NCBI RefSeq assembly: GCF_027244095.1
Contig: NC_069660.1
Coordinates: 105,686,834 to 105,750,833 of the forward strand
Length of the DNA: 64,000 bases
Direction: 5' to 3'
Origin: Hemicordylus capensis
Taxonomy: Eukaryota; Chordata; Lepidosauria; Squamata; Cordylidae
Part shown: positions 45,480 through 55,290 of the stretch, piece by piece
How positions within the stretch are numbered: the first letter of the stretch is position 1
Layout of the letters: the number at the start of each line of letters is the position of its first letter
Notes under the pieces: model-generated
Database searches by the model: none
Told to the model about the DNA's origin: nothing
The model's input: the letters and a program-made list of their open reading frames with translations, nothing else
Made by a program: the position numbers and the translations under genes

Positions 45480-46058
45480 GAGGGGTTCTTAAACTTGGCT
45501 TCCCAGATATTGTTGGATTACCACTCTCATCATCCTCAACCATTGTGGCTGGGGATGAGGGGGGCTGTAGTCCAACGACATCTGGGGACCCCAGGGGCGT
45601 AACTATAATAGGGCAAGGGGAGACAGTTGTCTGGAGGCCCACTGCCTTGCCCCCCCGAGGCAAGTCACATGACTGACTCCCCCAGCCGCGCACCCGCCCG
45701 GGCTTCCTTCAATTGTATTCATCCCCCAAAATTGATGTGGGTGTTAAGACCTGGAGCTACCAGAACAGCATGTCTTTCTCTAGTACCATTAAATGGCTTG
45801 CATCATCCACAGTTTACAAAACCTTAAAAAAAATAATTTAGGATGATGTTCTATTATGGTGTGCGCGCACGCACACACACACACACACATATATGTATAT
45901 ATATATAACTATGCTTTTTGTTACCACTATTCAGCCTCATTTAAGATTTCTTTACTTCATGAGCTGAGCTTCAGTGAGGGGGGGCCCCATTTTAAAATCT
46001 TGTCTCTGGGCCCACTACAACCTTGCTACGCCCCTGGACCCAAGTCCGAGAATTCCTG
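45480..46058. mobile_element. hAT-like MITE carrying a nested hAT element
   Basis: The outer ends AGGGGTTCTTAAACTTGGCT and CCCAAGTCCGAGAATTCCTG form an inverted pair. The outer flanks ACTTAGAG and CCTTAGAT agree at 6 of 8 positions. The inner family A copy (45592-46036) splits it near its right end. The body contains CCATTGTGGCTGGGGATGAG and GTAGTCCAACGACATCTGGG, the layout of the 21649-21771 type. Confidence 0.75.
45592..46036 (+). mobile_element. hAT-type MITE, family A, copy 4
   Basis: The ends are CAGGGGCGTAACTATAATAG and TTGCTACGCCCCTG, and the interior is collinear with 7005-7451, including an expanded CA/TA microsatellite at about 45865-45907. Only GACCC of the target duplication is visibly repeated at the flanks. 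Confidence 0.85.
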
Positions 46059-47940
46059 CCTTAGATAGTTCCTGCATATACAGCTATATAAGCAGAGGGC
46101 TCTCTACATGCAGGGTTTCCAGTCTTGTGAAGAAAACTATCCAGTTTTACACATAGGAGCTTTCTGTCATCATAACGAACACACAAAGGTCAGGGTCAAA
46201 ACTGCTGCTGAAGTACTGCTCCTGTTCCTCCGCAAATATCCATTTTATCCTACATACACCTCCCTTCTTCTCTCAGATTCTAAATACTGATATCACTTTT
46301 AATGTCGACAGTTTTTGCTCTAGGGCTTGCTTTATTAGGAAACAGATGGTCAAATCTGTAACACAAATTCCTAAGAGTGCTGGTTTTTGAATCTGATGTG
46401 TAATGAGTTAATGATTAAGGTAGTTTTATAGTAAGAAGTAAGAGCCCTTATAACTCTGTATTTTGTTGGTTGTGTTTGTTGCTGTTTCCTAGTCTTGGAC
46501 TGTGATAAAAAAAGAATTGAATTTCATCCTAAAGGGACATCAGAAAAGGGCTACTATTTGGCAGTTGAATGCATGTACTGACCAGACTGAAATGCATTGT
46601 GTTTATGGTGTGGAAGTTCTGTCTGTCACATCTATAGGGCCATCTGTGAAAGGATGCTCACACAGGCACGTCATTGCAACAATCAAGTTATTACTTAAGA
46701 TCACTTTCTCAAGATGCATGTGAGAACCATGTCTCAAGTTAACCAGGGATCATGTATGAAGCAAGAAAAGACCTCCCCGCTCCCTCCAGAGCGTTTGACC
46801 TTGACTTGCTTCAGCCTGAAACACAACTTATGTAAAAAGCTCTGAGGCAAATAAAACCAAGTCTGAAGTGAGAAAAGTAGTACTTATTTTTCTAGGAATA
46901 GAAAAGCTAATGTGTGTGTGTGTGGGGGGGGGGACCCTTTAAAATATCTTCTGGGGAAAATATTTTAGCAAATCATAATTAATGGTTGAGTGATACATTT
47001 GGGTTCCAAACAGAAAAAGAAGACAGACAGTTATGAAAGAAAGGCTGATGGCTATTAACCATCAAGAAAGCAAAACAACTTTTAGCAAGAATTAATATTA
47101 AGGCACTGAATATTATCTGCTGTCAAAGACAGGATACTGGTATGGATAGGCCAGCCTGCTAAACCAATTATGCTTTCCTGACATAACGTGAAATCTCGTT
47201 TAAAAATAAATAAATAACAGGAAATGTGCACCACAGATCTGAATTTTCAGAAGTGCCAAGTACCTGTCAGAGTGGATTGTTGTCTTGAGCTGAATAGAAC
47301 AAGTGGTCAGTGCCTCATTGGGATCAGGCAATAAGTGTGACCTGAGGTCACAGGTCATTGCAGTTTGAACTGGATCCGGCAGCTCCGTCTCTGTTTAAAT
47401 ACCTGCAATATACAGGTCTAATTAAAAAACCACCATTAAAATCCTGTCCTCCCAACCCATTGTCCTTGGAACTTGGTTATTTTAAGGGTGTTTATTATTA
47501 TTATTATTTCTAATAGCAACCTGAAGTGTTGTACCATCTCAGGTCGACAAAAGCAGCAGACAATGAGAGAGTTAAAATCCACTACGAAGTGTCAGCTACG
47601 CTTTGGCTTTTATAACCTGCTTACTAATAAGTATTTATTGTGCAGGGATCTGCAAAGCATTAGGGCTGCAAACAGAAGCTTACGGTCAATCCCTCCCCCA
47701 CCCCCCTCCTCAAAACAAAGAGAGAAAAATGTGCACCAACAAGAAAAACAGCGGGAGCAGGGTGGAGGGGAGGGTAGAAAACCATCCACAGCTCTCTCTC
47801 ACAGCTAGCCCCACCCCACCCTCCCCAAACTTCACCATCTTCCAATCAGCACCCGCGAGAGCCGGGAAAGTTACTGATCCAGCTTACCCGATCTTCCCCT
47901 CTCGTTAAGGGGGCGGTGGGAGGGTGTCAAGTTGAAAGCG
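46059..47940. other. Distal 5' flank of GADD45A
   Basis: No gene or classified repeat seen. AT-rich until about 47690, then increasingly GC-rich towards the promoter. A G-run follows a short GT repeat at 46913-46931. Confidence 0.45.
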
Positions 47941-47947
47941 AGGGCTT

Positions 47948-47955
47948 ATTTGCAT
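47948..47955 (+). promoter_or_regulatory. Oct-1 octamer site
   Basis: An exact ATTTGCAT octamer, 4 bp before a CCAAT box and about 430 bp before the start codon. Confidence 0.75.
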
Positions 47956-47958
47956 GGC

Positions 47959-47963
47959 CCAAT
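47959..47963 (+). promoter_or_regulatory. CCAAT box (NF-Y site)
   Basis: CCAATGGGG context next to the octamer, the arrangement known for the GADD45A promoter. Confidence 0.65.
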
Positions 47964-48377
47964 GGGGTGGCTGCATGCAAACCAGGCGCGAGACGGTTGG
48001 CTGGGGGTTGGCAGGTTAACTCCGGCCAAGGAAGTCTTTGTCCCTCAGAGTGGCTGGCTGTGTGGAGGAGCGGCGGCGGGGAGCGGGCGGTGCGAGGGCT
48101 CAGCGTGCGCAGGAACTGCAAAGGTTGAGGGGAGGAAAACCGGGACGGAGCCCTCGCTGCTGCTGCTGGGACGTGGAGCAAAGTGCAGCAGCGGCTGCGG
48201 ATTGATTGTTCGAGTGACACGCGCCAGAGGTTCGCCTGAGGGCAGGCAGGGCAAACGCGGAGCGCGTTCCCCTCGTCAAACAGAAGAAGAGACCAAAAAA
48301 AAAAAAAAAAAAAAAGCAGGGCGCCCGGATCCAGCTGCTTCTCCCATTCCCTCGTTGCAGGGAGCCGCAGCTGCAAC

Positions 48378-48421
48378 ATGACTCTGGAAGAGCTGGCTGG
48401 GGACCACCAGGCTTTGGGAAG
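48378..48421 (+). CDS. GADD45A: GADD45A coding exon 1
   Basis: It encodes [14 protein letters not shown] plus two bases of codon 15; the donor is AG|GTACAT. The 44-nt coding length matches human exon 1, and MTLEE is the family N-terminus. The remainder of this segment is the least conserved part of the protein. Confidence 0.93.
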
Positions 48422-51400
48422 GTACATAGTCCATAGCTCGCTAGATCGGTTTGGGTGGCTGCAATCTGAAGTGCGCCTGATGAGCGGGATGTGGAGGAGG
48501 AGGAGGACGACGACGACAGTGTTGGGAAGGAAGACCACGCCACTCGCCCTTGCCGGCCGGCGGCGGTCAGCGCCACCTCACAGCTGGCGGGGGACGAGCG
48601 GGCGAAAGTGGAAAGCGATTGTGCAAAAATGCCTGAAGGGGAGCTGGGAAGAGGCGGTGCGAGGGAAAGGAGATCCGTCAGAGAGAGAGAGAGAGACGGG
48701 CAGAAAACTGGGAAGCGCTGTGTGTGTGTGTGTGAGAGAGAGAGGGGGGGGGGGGGAGTGAAGTGCGGTAAGGCTCTTTCCTGACAGGATAGAAATCAAT
48801 ACACGCTTAAATCCGAATAACGTACAAGTAGAAACCATTTCCCTGTAGCCAGCTCTCCCTCCCACTTCTTGAGGAATAGATATCTTGGGATTTAAGGGGA
48901 TAGTTTAGCTCGGCAACTTCCTCAACTTTGCAGGATAGGAGGGCGCAACAGTGCGTGTTTGGCGCGGGTGTGTGTGTGAGGTGTTCCTCTTTTGACAGGT
49001 GGTCTAGGTTTTCCGATATTGTTCCCTTTAAGCTGGAGTTTGAGAATTTTAAAAACTGATTAGAATCTCTTGCTTCCCCCCCCCCCTTTTCGGCTGCCAT
49101 CAGCATGGAGAAGGTAGGAGATGCGCTGGAAGAAGTCCTAAGCAAAGCCTTGAGTCAGAGAAGCATCACCATTGGGGTGTATGAGGCTGCCAAACTGCTC
49201 AACGTGTAAGTGAGAATTGACTTTCTGGTGCCTTATTGTGTTGACCAACAACACAACCAGGTCCACCCACCATTTTTGGGCTACTGTGCCTGCCAGCTTG
49301 TGGGATTCTCTCATTCTGGTTCTACTTGAGGGGACTAGTGCAGTTAAGCAGTTGTCCTGCACTTAAGATTATTTATATTATGCGGACGGAAAAATCTCTG
49401 GGTATCCATATGGACAAATATAGTCATGGAAATGTTTATCCTCTTTGGGTGTGTGTCACCACATAGGCACAGAGTTTTCTCTATGGGTCAGATTTCAGCA
49501 GAACGTCTCTCCCCTTTACCCACAATGCCAGAGTTCTAGGCACCTAGTGACAGTTGATACAATGGGAACTGCTGACTAGCTTTTTAATTCAGTCTGATTC
49601 AATTGAATATAATCAGATCCACTCTTTTTAAAACATCTCCTTTGTTTGCCTTGATTGTAGATGTTGAGCACTTGAAAACTCAATTCCTATTTGATGTGTG
49701 TGAAGGATCAGGCACATAGAATATAATGGTAATGCCTGTTCTGTATATAGGCAGTCTAGTTTGCCTGTATTTGTATACCTTGTGATTCTAATTCCTGTTT
49801 TGACATGTTCAGTCACTGTAAAATGCATTATTGTTTGGGCTGTGATTAACTTAGCCTGCATTGTTTTATCCCTGCAGGGATCCGGATAACGTGGTGCTTT
49901 GTCTGTTAGCTGCAGATGAGGAAGACAAGCAGGATGTTGCTTTACAAATTCATTTCACCCTGATTCAAGCTTTCTGCTGTGAGAATGACATCAACATACT
50001 TCGAGTCAGCAACCCAAGCCGGCTAGCTGAGCTGCTGCTCCTAGGGGCAAGCGGAGGGGGTGACCAGCCTGCAGACCTGCACTGTGTGCTTGTAACAGTA
50101 AGTGCTGCATTTCATTAACATTGGGGCCCAAAAGCTGCTGGACCAGGGTGACTTGATTATTGCTTCAGAACTTCTCTTTTTCTTTCAGCTACAAGGAAGT
50201 ATTTCCTTGAAATGGCTGGAATCATAAAATTGCAATTTTTTTAAATTTTTTTTAAACCTGCTTTAAAGAGGAGTTAGGATTCTAACTCCGTAAAAAAACA
50301 AAAAAAAAAACTATCTAAGTTTGGCAAGTATCTCGGCCAGTTTGTTTGGCATCCTTGCATTTGTGCATCTGGCTCCTGGCTTTAATCAGCATGACCTTTC
50401 CTATAGTTAGCCCTTTCCTCTACACAAGTCATATTGCAGTCTCTGCTTTGATCAAAGGGATTTTCAAAGCACAGACATGTTCAAACATGTTCTATCCTGT
50501 TGACAACAGGAGAGAACAACCCCATGAGTCACCTTTCTACAGTAACTCCCTGCCTATATTTGTCTTTCCTTATTACTAATTGGCTCAGAGGTCATTATTA
50601 GATAGCCCAGTTTAACTGTGACGAAAAGACTGGTCACTGTCACTTAATGACACACTTATGGAATTGAATGTGCTTTCTGGGCTGTTGAATTGTTAACCAT
50701 AGTTCAGAAAACACAGTCCAAGCAACGGGTTGCCTGTGCCTGCGTTTGTACTGTCGTATGTGTTTAATCTGTTTAATAAAAGAGGTACATAGAAGGGAAA
50801 ATTCAGTCAAGGTAATCTTTTGAATAAGCCAGTTTATTGGAAAGCAACTTTGGTTGAAAAGCCCTATGTTAAAAATGTGAGGTTTGCTTAAAAATCAATG
50901 ACCTGATCCTGCAAACATTCATACATGTTCTTCTCTCTACATGGTTTAAAAAAAAAAAAGCATGCACAGCACTAAGCAATTATTTGGTTAATGCTTGTTC
51001 TGTATTCCAAGCTCTGCTAATGCTATAGATGCATAATACAGCCAAAAATGGTAATGAAGTAATATTAAGGCTACTGCTTAATCTTTATCCAAAGCCGTAT
51101 ATAGACAACTTCCTAAAATATGCTAGATGACTTAAGTGGTTTCTACGCTAATTTAAGTCCTACAAAAAGAGTTAAATGTGGGGTTTTCTGTTGGACAATA
51201 AATATCAACTGCAGACTTTATTCTCCTGCTGATTGTAAATTCCAGAATATCCTGCAGACCCTGGTGTATGCAAACAGCTAGATCTAAAGAAACCTAAATG
51301 ATTTTCTGTTACTGCAGAACAGAAGTTCAGGGATGTGACCTAGCTTTGTACAAGGACAGTTCCTTGCTAGAACTCTCTCTGGCACTAACAGATAGGCTTG

Positions 51401-51583
51401 TTTTACTATTAGCAACATCTCATTTTATGCTGATGCGACAACTTTCTCTGTTCTCTCCTCCCTCTACAGAATCCACATGCTTCCCAGTGGAAGGATCCAG
51501 CCCTGAGTCAGCTGATCTGCTTCTGCCGGGAAAGCCGCTACATGGATCAGTGGGTCCCAGTGATTAACCTTCCTGAACGGTGA
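48378..51583 (+). CDS. GADD45A: GADD45 alpha, four coding exons
   Basis: The coding exons 48378-48421, 49104-49205, 49878-50097 and 51470-51583 join to 480 nt, giving 159 aa. Every intron is GT-AG. The product is near-identical to vertebrate GADD45A over its length: [35 protein letters not shown], the core [17 protein letters not shown] and the C-terminus [13 protein letters not shown]. These exact segments separate it from the B and G paralogues. The protein is a small acidic L7Ae-fold factor that binds PCNA, p21, CDK1-cyclin B and MTK1/MEKK4, acting in growth arrest, repair and p38/JNK stress signalling, mainly in the nucleus. It is six residues shorter than the 165-aa human protein, the difference lying in the variable loop at residues about 105-111. 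The start is the first ATG of the leader and has A at -3. Confidence 0.97.
48422..49103 (+). other. GADD45A: GADD45A intron 1
   Basis: 682 nt with GT-AG ends, GC-rich at the start. It contains GA and GT simple tracts at 48679-48757 and a C-run before the acceptor. An open frame beginning with an acidic run (EEEEDDDD, from 48491) is not supported as coding, because it lies within this intron and becomes low-complexity. Confidence 0.85.
49104..49205 (+). CDS. GADD45A: GADD45A coding exon 2
   Basis: It is 102 nt, as in mammals, and encodes residues 15-48 plus part of V49 ([12 protein letters not shown] to KLLN). The acceptor follows a long C/T tract and ends CATCAG; the donor is GT|GTAAGTG. The segment covers the first helix of the fold and part of the dimer interface known for the family. 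Confidence 0.95.
49206..49877 (+). other. GADD45A: GADD45A intron 2
   Basis: 672 nt with GT-AG ends. No repeat or internal gene recognised. Confidence 0.9.
49878..50097 (+). CDS. GADD45A: GADD45A coding exon 3
   Basis: It is 220 nt, encoding [19 protein letters not shown], the core [24 protein letters not shown] and the variable loop GASGGGDQP, then DLHCVLVT. The human exon is 18 nt longer, entirely within that loop. The acceptor is CCCTGCAG and the donor ACA|GTAAGT. The acidic patch DEEDKQD corresponds to the acidic loop of the mammalian protein. Confidence 0.96.
50098..51469 (+). other. GADD45A: GADD45A intron 3
   Basis: 1372 nt with GT-AG ends and no recognised transposon, in contrast to the surroundings. 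It carries the p53 response element, as the mammalian intron 3 does. Confidence 0.9.
50473..50492 (+). promoter_or_regulatory. p53 response element in GADD45A intron 3
   Basis: Two adjoining decamers, AGACATGTTC and AAACATGTTC, each fit RRRCWWGYYY at all ten positions with no spacer and the favoured CATG cores. Human GADD45A has its functional p53 element in the same intron, so position and sequence agree. Binding is inferred. Confidence 0.88.
51470..51583 (+). CDS. GADD45A: GADD45A coding exon 4 with stop
   Basis: It is 114 nt, encoding [19 protein letters not shown] then [18 protein letters not shown] and a TGA stop at 51581-51583. The acceptor is CCTCTACAG after a pyrimidine tract. The residues are almost identical to human. 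Confidence 0.96.
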   Translation, partial: NPHASQWKDPALSQLICFCRESRYMDQWVPVINLPER

Positions 51584-52175
51584 CGACACATGGATGAAGC
51601 TGAACTGAACAACAAAAAATGCACTGAAGTTTCAAAACACTTTAGTAGTTTGCTCAGGAAGTAAAACTTTCCCAGCCTGGCACAAGGATTACAGTAACTG
51701 ATGTCAAGTGGGTAGTTGAGCTACACGTTGCGTGAAAGGGAAGAGCTTTTGATTTTGCTGTGGGAAAATGGACCTGAAAGCAGAAGCTGTGTTGAAAGAG
51801 CAAGAGGAAGTCGGACCTCTGCAAGAGGATTCTGAAAGCAGCATGGCAGAGATCCTTCAGAACACACCAGAGGTGCTTTGTTGGAGTTATAAAAGAGCAA
51901 CTTTTAGTTTGGTTTTAAATACTTTTCACTTTTAAAAACTAAAAGGGTTAATAATTCTTAAATTCTTAATTTGTTTCAACATGCTGAGTTATGTTTTTAT
52001 TCTAAGAAATACTAAGTTATTTTATGATGCTGGTGAAAAAAATATTTATGCTAGGGATTTTCAAGAGCATCCTGCTTGCACCACTTCTATTTAAAAATGT
52101 TTGAACAGCTACCTTTTAGTAAATTGTTTGAAACGACTGTGTTCACTGAAATAAAAATTTAAAACACAAAGTTGG
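51584..52175 (+). other. GADD45A: GADD45A 3' untranslated region
   Basis: AT-rich sequence follows the stop. AATAAA at 52150-52155 is the first well-placed polyadenylation signal, implying cleavage near 52170-52180. ATTTA pentamers at 52044-52048 and 52089-52093 would fit mRNA destabilisation, which is known for GADD45A mRNA. The end point is inferred. Confidence 0.7.
52150..52155 (+). terminator. Polyadenylation signal of GADD45A
   Basis: A canonical AATAAA 567 nt past the stop codon, with GT-rich sequence 20-45 nt farther on. Confidence 0.75.
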
Positions 52176-53168
52176 AGTACTTCGGTTTTGTGACAGCATT
52201 TGATAGGACAAGGAGTTGGTTTTGGTGACACTTTCTGGAAAGCTGATCGCTACAGACACAAGATTATACTGATCTAGGGCATTTATACATTCTGACACGT
52301 TGACCTTTGCACAACACTTTACAATAGTATTTCATCTGTAAGTAATGGGGGCCTTTGAAGGTAGAAATAGTAGTGCTGTTTTGCTTTCAGCATCACAGGC
52401 TACATGTGCACTTCTGTACAAGATAATGGGGAGCACAAGATCTTCAAAAATCTCACAAAAGTCAGTGGGAAAAGGTTGGCCTTGCTATCCTTTAGCACTA
52501 GCTTGGTGGCCACTCCAAGGATGCACATGAACTGCGCTTCAAGCACATTTTAGTTGTGGGGCCTGGGAGCTTTAAGAGTAGAGCAGGTCCTTACATGCTC
52601 TCTGCCACCCCATGTAGCTCCCTGCTGGGGTGGCACTCATCCTAAGAAGTCTGTGCATGCCCAGGTGCTATTTGTGTGGTCAGCGACACCATGCTGACCA
52701 TGCAAATGGCATGGATGCCATGTGTGTGCTTGGGATGCATGCCACCCCAGCAGGCAGCTGCATGGGGCAGCAGAGAGCAGGTAAGAACCTGTTCTCTTTC
52801 TGAAAGCAGCTGGTTCACACATCCAAAATGTGCTTGGTTTGTGCTCATCCCCAGACCACTCCTGCCTGAGGGTTGCACAGTGCCTGAAAGATCAACTCAA
52901 GTTTACAAGAAAATCAGTGGTGCAGGCTTTGGCAAGGGAAGGAGCTGTTGCTAGTTACATTCTGGAAAATAGCCAGGAAGTGCCACACCTTTGATGATCT
53001 TCTCAACCATATTTTCATGGTTGAGGCATTCAGAATTGGAGCAAATACATTCAGTTCCTCAAGAAAATGCATTTCCAGATAACAAAAGATTGCCCTGAGT
53101 GCTGGGGGGCGGGGCGGAAATGTTCTCATATAGAAAGGCTCTATGATGGATTATTTGGCGTAATTAAA
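52176..53168. other. 3' flank of GADD45A with a decayed repeat
   Basis: No gene. About 52530-52855 is a decayed, partly palindromic repeat. TAGAGCAGGTCCTTACATGC and CATGTAGCTCCCTGCTGGGG at the left mirror CAGGCAGCTGCATGGGGCAG and AGAGCAGGTAAGAACCTG at the right. Its interior resembles the family D element at 33597-33895. Confidence 0.45.
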
Positions 53169-53408
53169 GGTAAAGTTATGCCATCAAGTCAGTGGCGACC
53201 ACAGAGCCATGTGGTTGTTTTTGGTAGAATACAGGAGGGGGTTGCCATCTCCTGTGCAGTATGAGATGATGTCTTTCAGAATCTTCCTATATTGCTGCTG
53301 CCCAATATAGGTGTTTCCCATAGTCTCGGAAACATACCAGCAGGAATTCGAAAAGGCAACCTCTTGCTCGCTAGGCAAGTTATTTCCCTGCTGTGTCATT
53401 AGGTGGCT
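53169..53408 (-). mobile_element. tRNA-derived SINE with Bov-B/RTE-like tail
   Basis: On the minus strand a tRNA-like head (CACCTAATGACACAGCAGGG, B-box-like GGTTGCCTTTTCGAATTCC) leads to a body (GCAGCAGCAATATAGGAAGA) and the tail CGCCACTGACTTGATGGCAT then AACTTTACCTTT. Squamates carry a well-known tRNA-SINE of this layout, mobilised by Bov-B-type LINEs; the name Squam-like is my inference. Confidence 0.7.
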
Positions 53409-53721
53409 TGGTCTTATTGCATTACAGCTAAAAACTTGCTATAAAACTAAAACAAATCAAATGCCCAAAGCCTCCTCACTTCTCTCAATGCAGGTGATGT
53501 TTGAAAGATAAGTGCCTCCTGATTAAACAAGTCATTAAGTGTATAAAAACATCTTAATTACCTGAAGCAAGAAACACTTCTAGAATCAGGAGCAAGCTGG
53601 AGAAAAGGATGCCTAAAAAGAGCAATGGGACAATTAAAGCAGTGAGCACTTTCACATGGGGTCAGGCTAGCATAAATGATGCAAATGTACTCTTTGAGCT
53701 ATCTATGATTCCTGTTCTAAT
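53409..53721. other. Intergenic, nothing recognised
   Basis: No gene or repeat recognised. Confidence 0.35.
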
Positions 53722-54149
53722 TAGGGCTGGGCTGAAATGATTTGGTGTCCGAATTGCTAGCACAATCCCTTTAAAAACAAGCACTTCCACAGCCCCTTTT
53801 ACAAGGAGGAGAACAGGGCCATACCTGTGCCTCCCACTCACACCGCCACTTCTGTAATCTGGCAGTCCTTCTGGATATCTTTGCACACCAGCGGGGCATC
53901 TCCCAGCTGCCCCTGTGGATGGTATGGAGGCCATGTACATGCTGGTGTTGCATGCAGGGGCAGCTGGGAGATACCCCACCAGCACATGAAGGTGGCCGGG
54001 TGGAATGCTGGGATTATGGAAGTGATGGCGCATGGGAGGAAAAGCAGGTATGGACCTGCTCTCCTCATTCAAGGGGCTGTAGAGGCCCTCCTTTTTAAAG
54101 GGATTGTGCCGGCGATTCAGATGCCAAATCGCATTTTGGCACATCCCTA
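53722..54149. mobile_element. hAT-like MITE, family D, copy 4
   Basis: The ends are TAGGGCTGGGCTGAAATG and CATTTTGGCACATCCCTA. The flanks GTTCTAAT and GTTCTATT agree at 7 of 8 positions. The interior is strongly fold-back (CCTTTAAAAACAAGCACTTC with CTCCTTTTTAAAGG; GCCCCTGTGG and CAGGGGCAGCTGGGAGAT). Confidence 0.85.
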
Positions 54150-54389
54150 GTTCTATTGTTTATAGGTTGTTAAGAAGGACCCCCTGAATTGCTTGAAGTG
54201 TTATTCACAACAGACTTGCCTCAGTATATATTGCAGGAGTGGGCAAGGGTAGACAGCTTACTGTGTAGACGTCCATGAAAGTAAACAGAAATATTCAGAA
54301 ATTAGTAGTCTGACAGCTGTTCCAAACATACAAGGAGATCAAACAACACTATGGTCCACAAACATAATGAGTAAGAAGTTGGGGCATTT

Positions 54390-55290
54390 GGACTGAAACG
54401 GAAATGAAGATTGGCTGACATTCTTTGCAGCATTATTAAATGTGGTTCAATTTAAACAAGTGTAAAGTGATGCATATTGGGGTTAACTTCACATATACAC
54501 TGATGGGATCATGATGGACATCTTGGAGTTATAATGGACAGCTCATCAAAAGTGTCAACTCAGTGTGCGGCAGCTGTGAAAAAGGCCAATTCCATGCTAG
54601 GGATCATTAGGAAGAGGATTGAAAAAAACACCTGCTAATATTATAATGCCATTATACAAATCTATGGTGCAGCTACATTTGGAGTACAGTGTATAGATCT
54701 GGTCACCGGATCTTAAGGAGGACATTGTAGAACTGGGAAAGGTACAGAAGAGGGCAATCAATATGATCAGGGGCCTGGAGGGGCTTTTTAGTTTGGAAAA
54801 GAGGCAACTATGGGGAGACATGATATAGGTGTATAAAATTATGCATGGAGTAGAGAGAGTAGACAGAGATAAATTTTTCTCCCTCTCTCACAACACTAGA
54901 ACCAGCGGTCATTCCATGAAACTGAAGGTCAGGAAATTTAGGACCAACAAAAGGAAATACTTTTCCACATAGCGTATAATTAATCTATGGAATTCTCTGC
55001 CACGGGATGTGGTGATGGCCACTAGCTTGGATGGCTTTAAAAGGGGTTTAGACAGATTCATGGAGGACATTTTATCAATGGCTACTAGTCTGGTGGCTAT
55101 AGGCCATCTCCATCCTTGGAGGCACGATGCGTCCCAATACCATTTGCAGGAGAGAAACAGCAAGAGAGAGGGCATGTCCTCACCTCATGACTGTAGGCTT
55201 CTTGGAGGCATCTGATGGGCCACTGTGTGAAACAGGATGCTGGACTAGATAGGCCTTGGGCTTGATCCAGCAGGGCTGTTCTTGTGTAAA
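54390..55290 (+). mobile_element. CR1/L2-type LINE 3' end (ORF2 C-terminus and tail)
   Basis: The plus strand encodes, in broken frames, the end of a LINE ORF2: stretches resembling AAVKKANSMLGIIRKRIEK, then [19 protein letters not shown], then VMATSLDGFKRGLDRFMED. The tail ends GGCCTTGGGCTTGATCCAGC then AGGGCTGTTCTTG, the mirror of 3409-3530. Frame breaks are scattered, and the 5' 80% or more of the element is absent. This is the longest LINE remnant in the window. Confidence 0.82.

Larger units (their letters stand above)
47941..48377 (+). promoter_or_regulatory. GADD45A: GADD45A promoter and 5' untranslated region
   Basis: A GC-rich, TATA-less stretch holds an octamer ATTTGCAT (47948-47955), a CCAAT box (47959-47963) and an inverted octamer-like ATGCAAAC (47975-47982) within 35 bp. 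In human GADD45A the proximal promoter likewise pairs Oct-1 motifs with a CAAT box, bound by Oct-1 and NF-Y, which mediate p53-independent induction. The transcription start is not visible directly; it should lie downstream of these sites, roughly 48030-48100. No ATG occurs between 47978 and the start codon at 48378. A run of 21 A lies at 48295-48315. Confidence 0.8.

Noticed and set aside
47932-48381. 149-codon frame overlapping the GADD45A start
   Set aside because: It has no ATG start, lies over the promoter and leader, and ends in a TGA that overlaps the real start codon.
48378-48761. Extension of GADD45A exon 1 through the GT at 48422
   Set aside because: The donor AG|GTACAT reproduces the 44-nt coding length of exon 1 in mammals, and the following sequence is not GADD45-like.
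48491-48784. Small acidic protein candidate (starts MEEEEDDDD)
   Set aside because: It lies in intron 1, starts in a GAG/GAC simple repeat and ends in a GA/GT simple repeat, with no sign of selection visible here.
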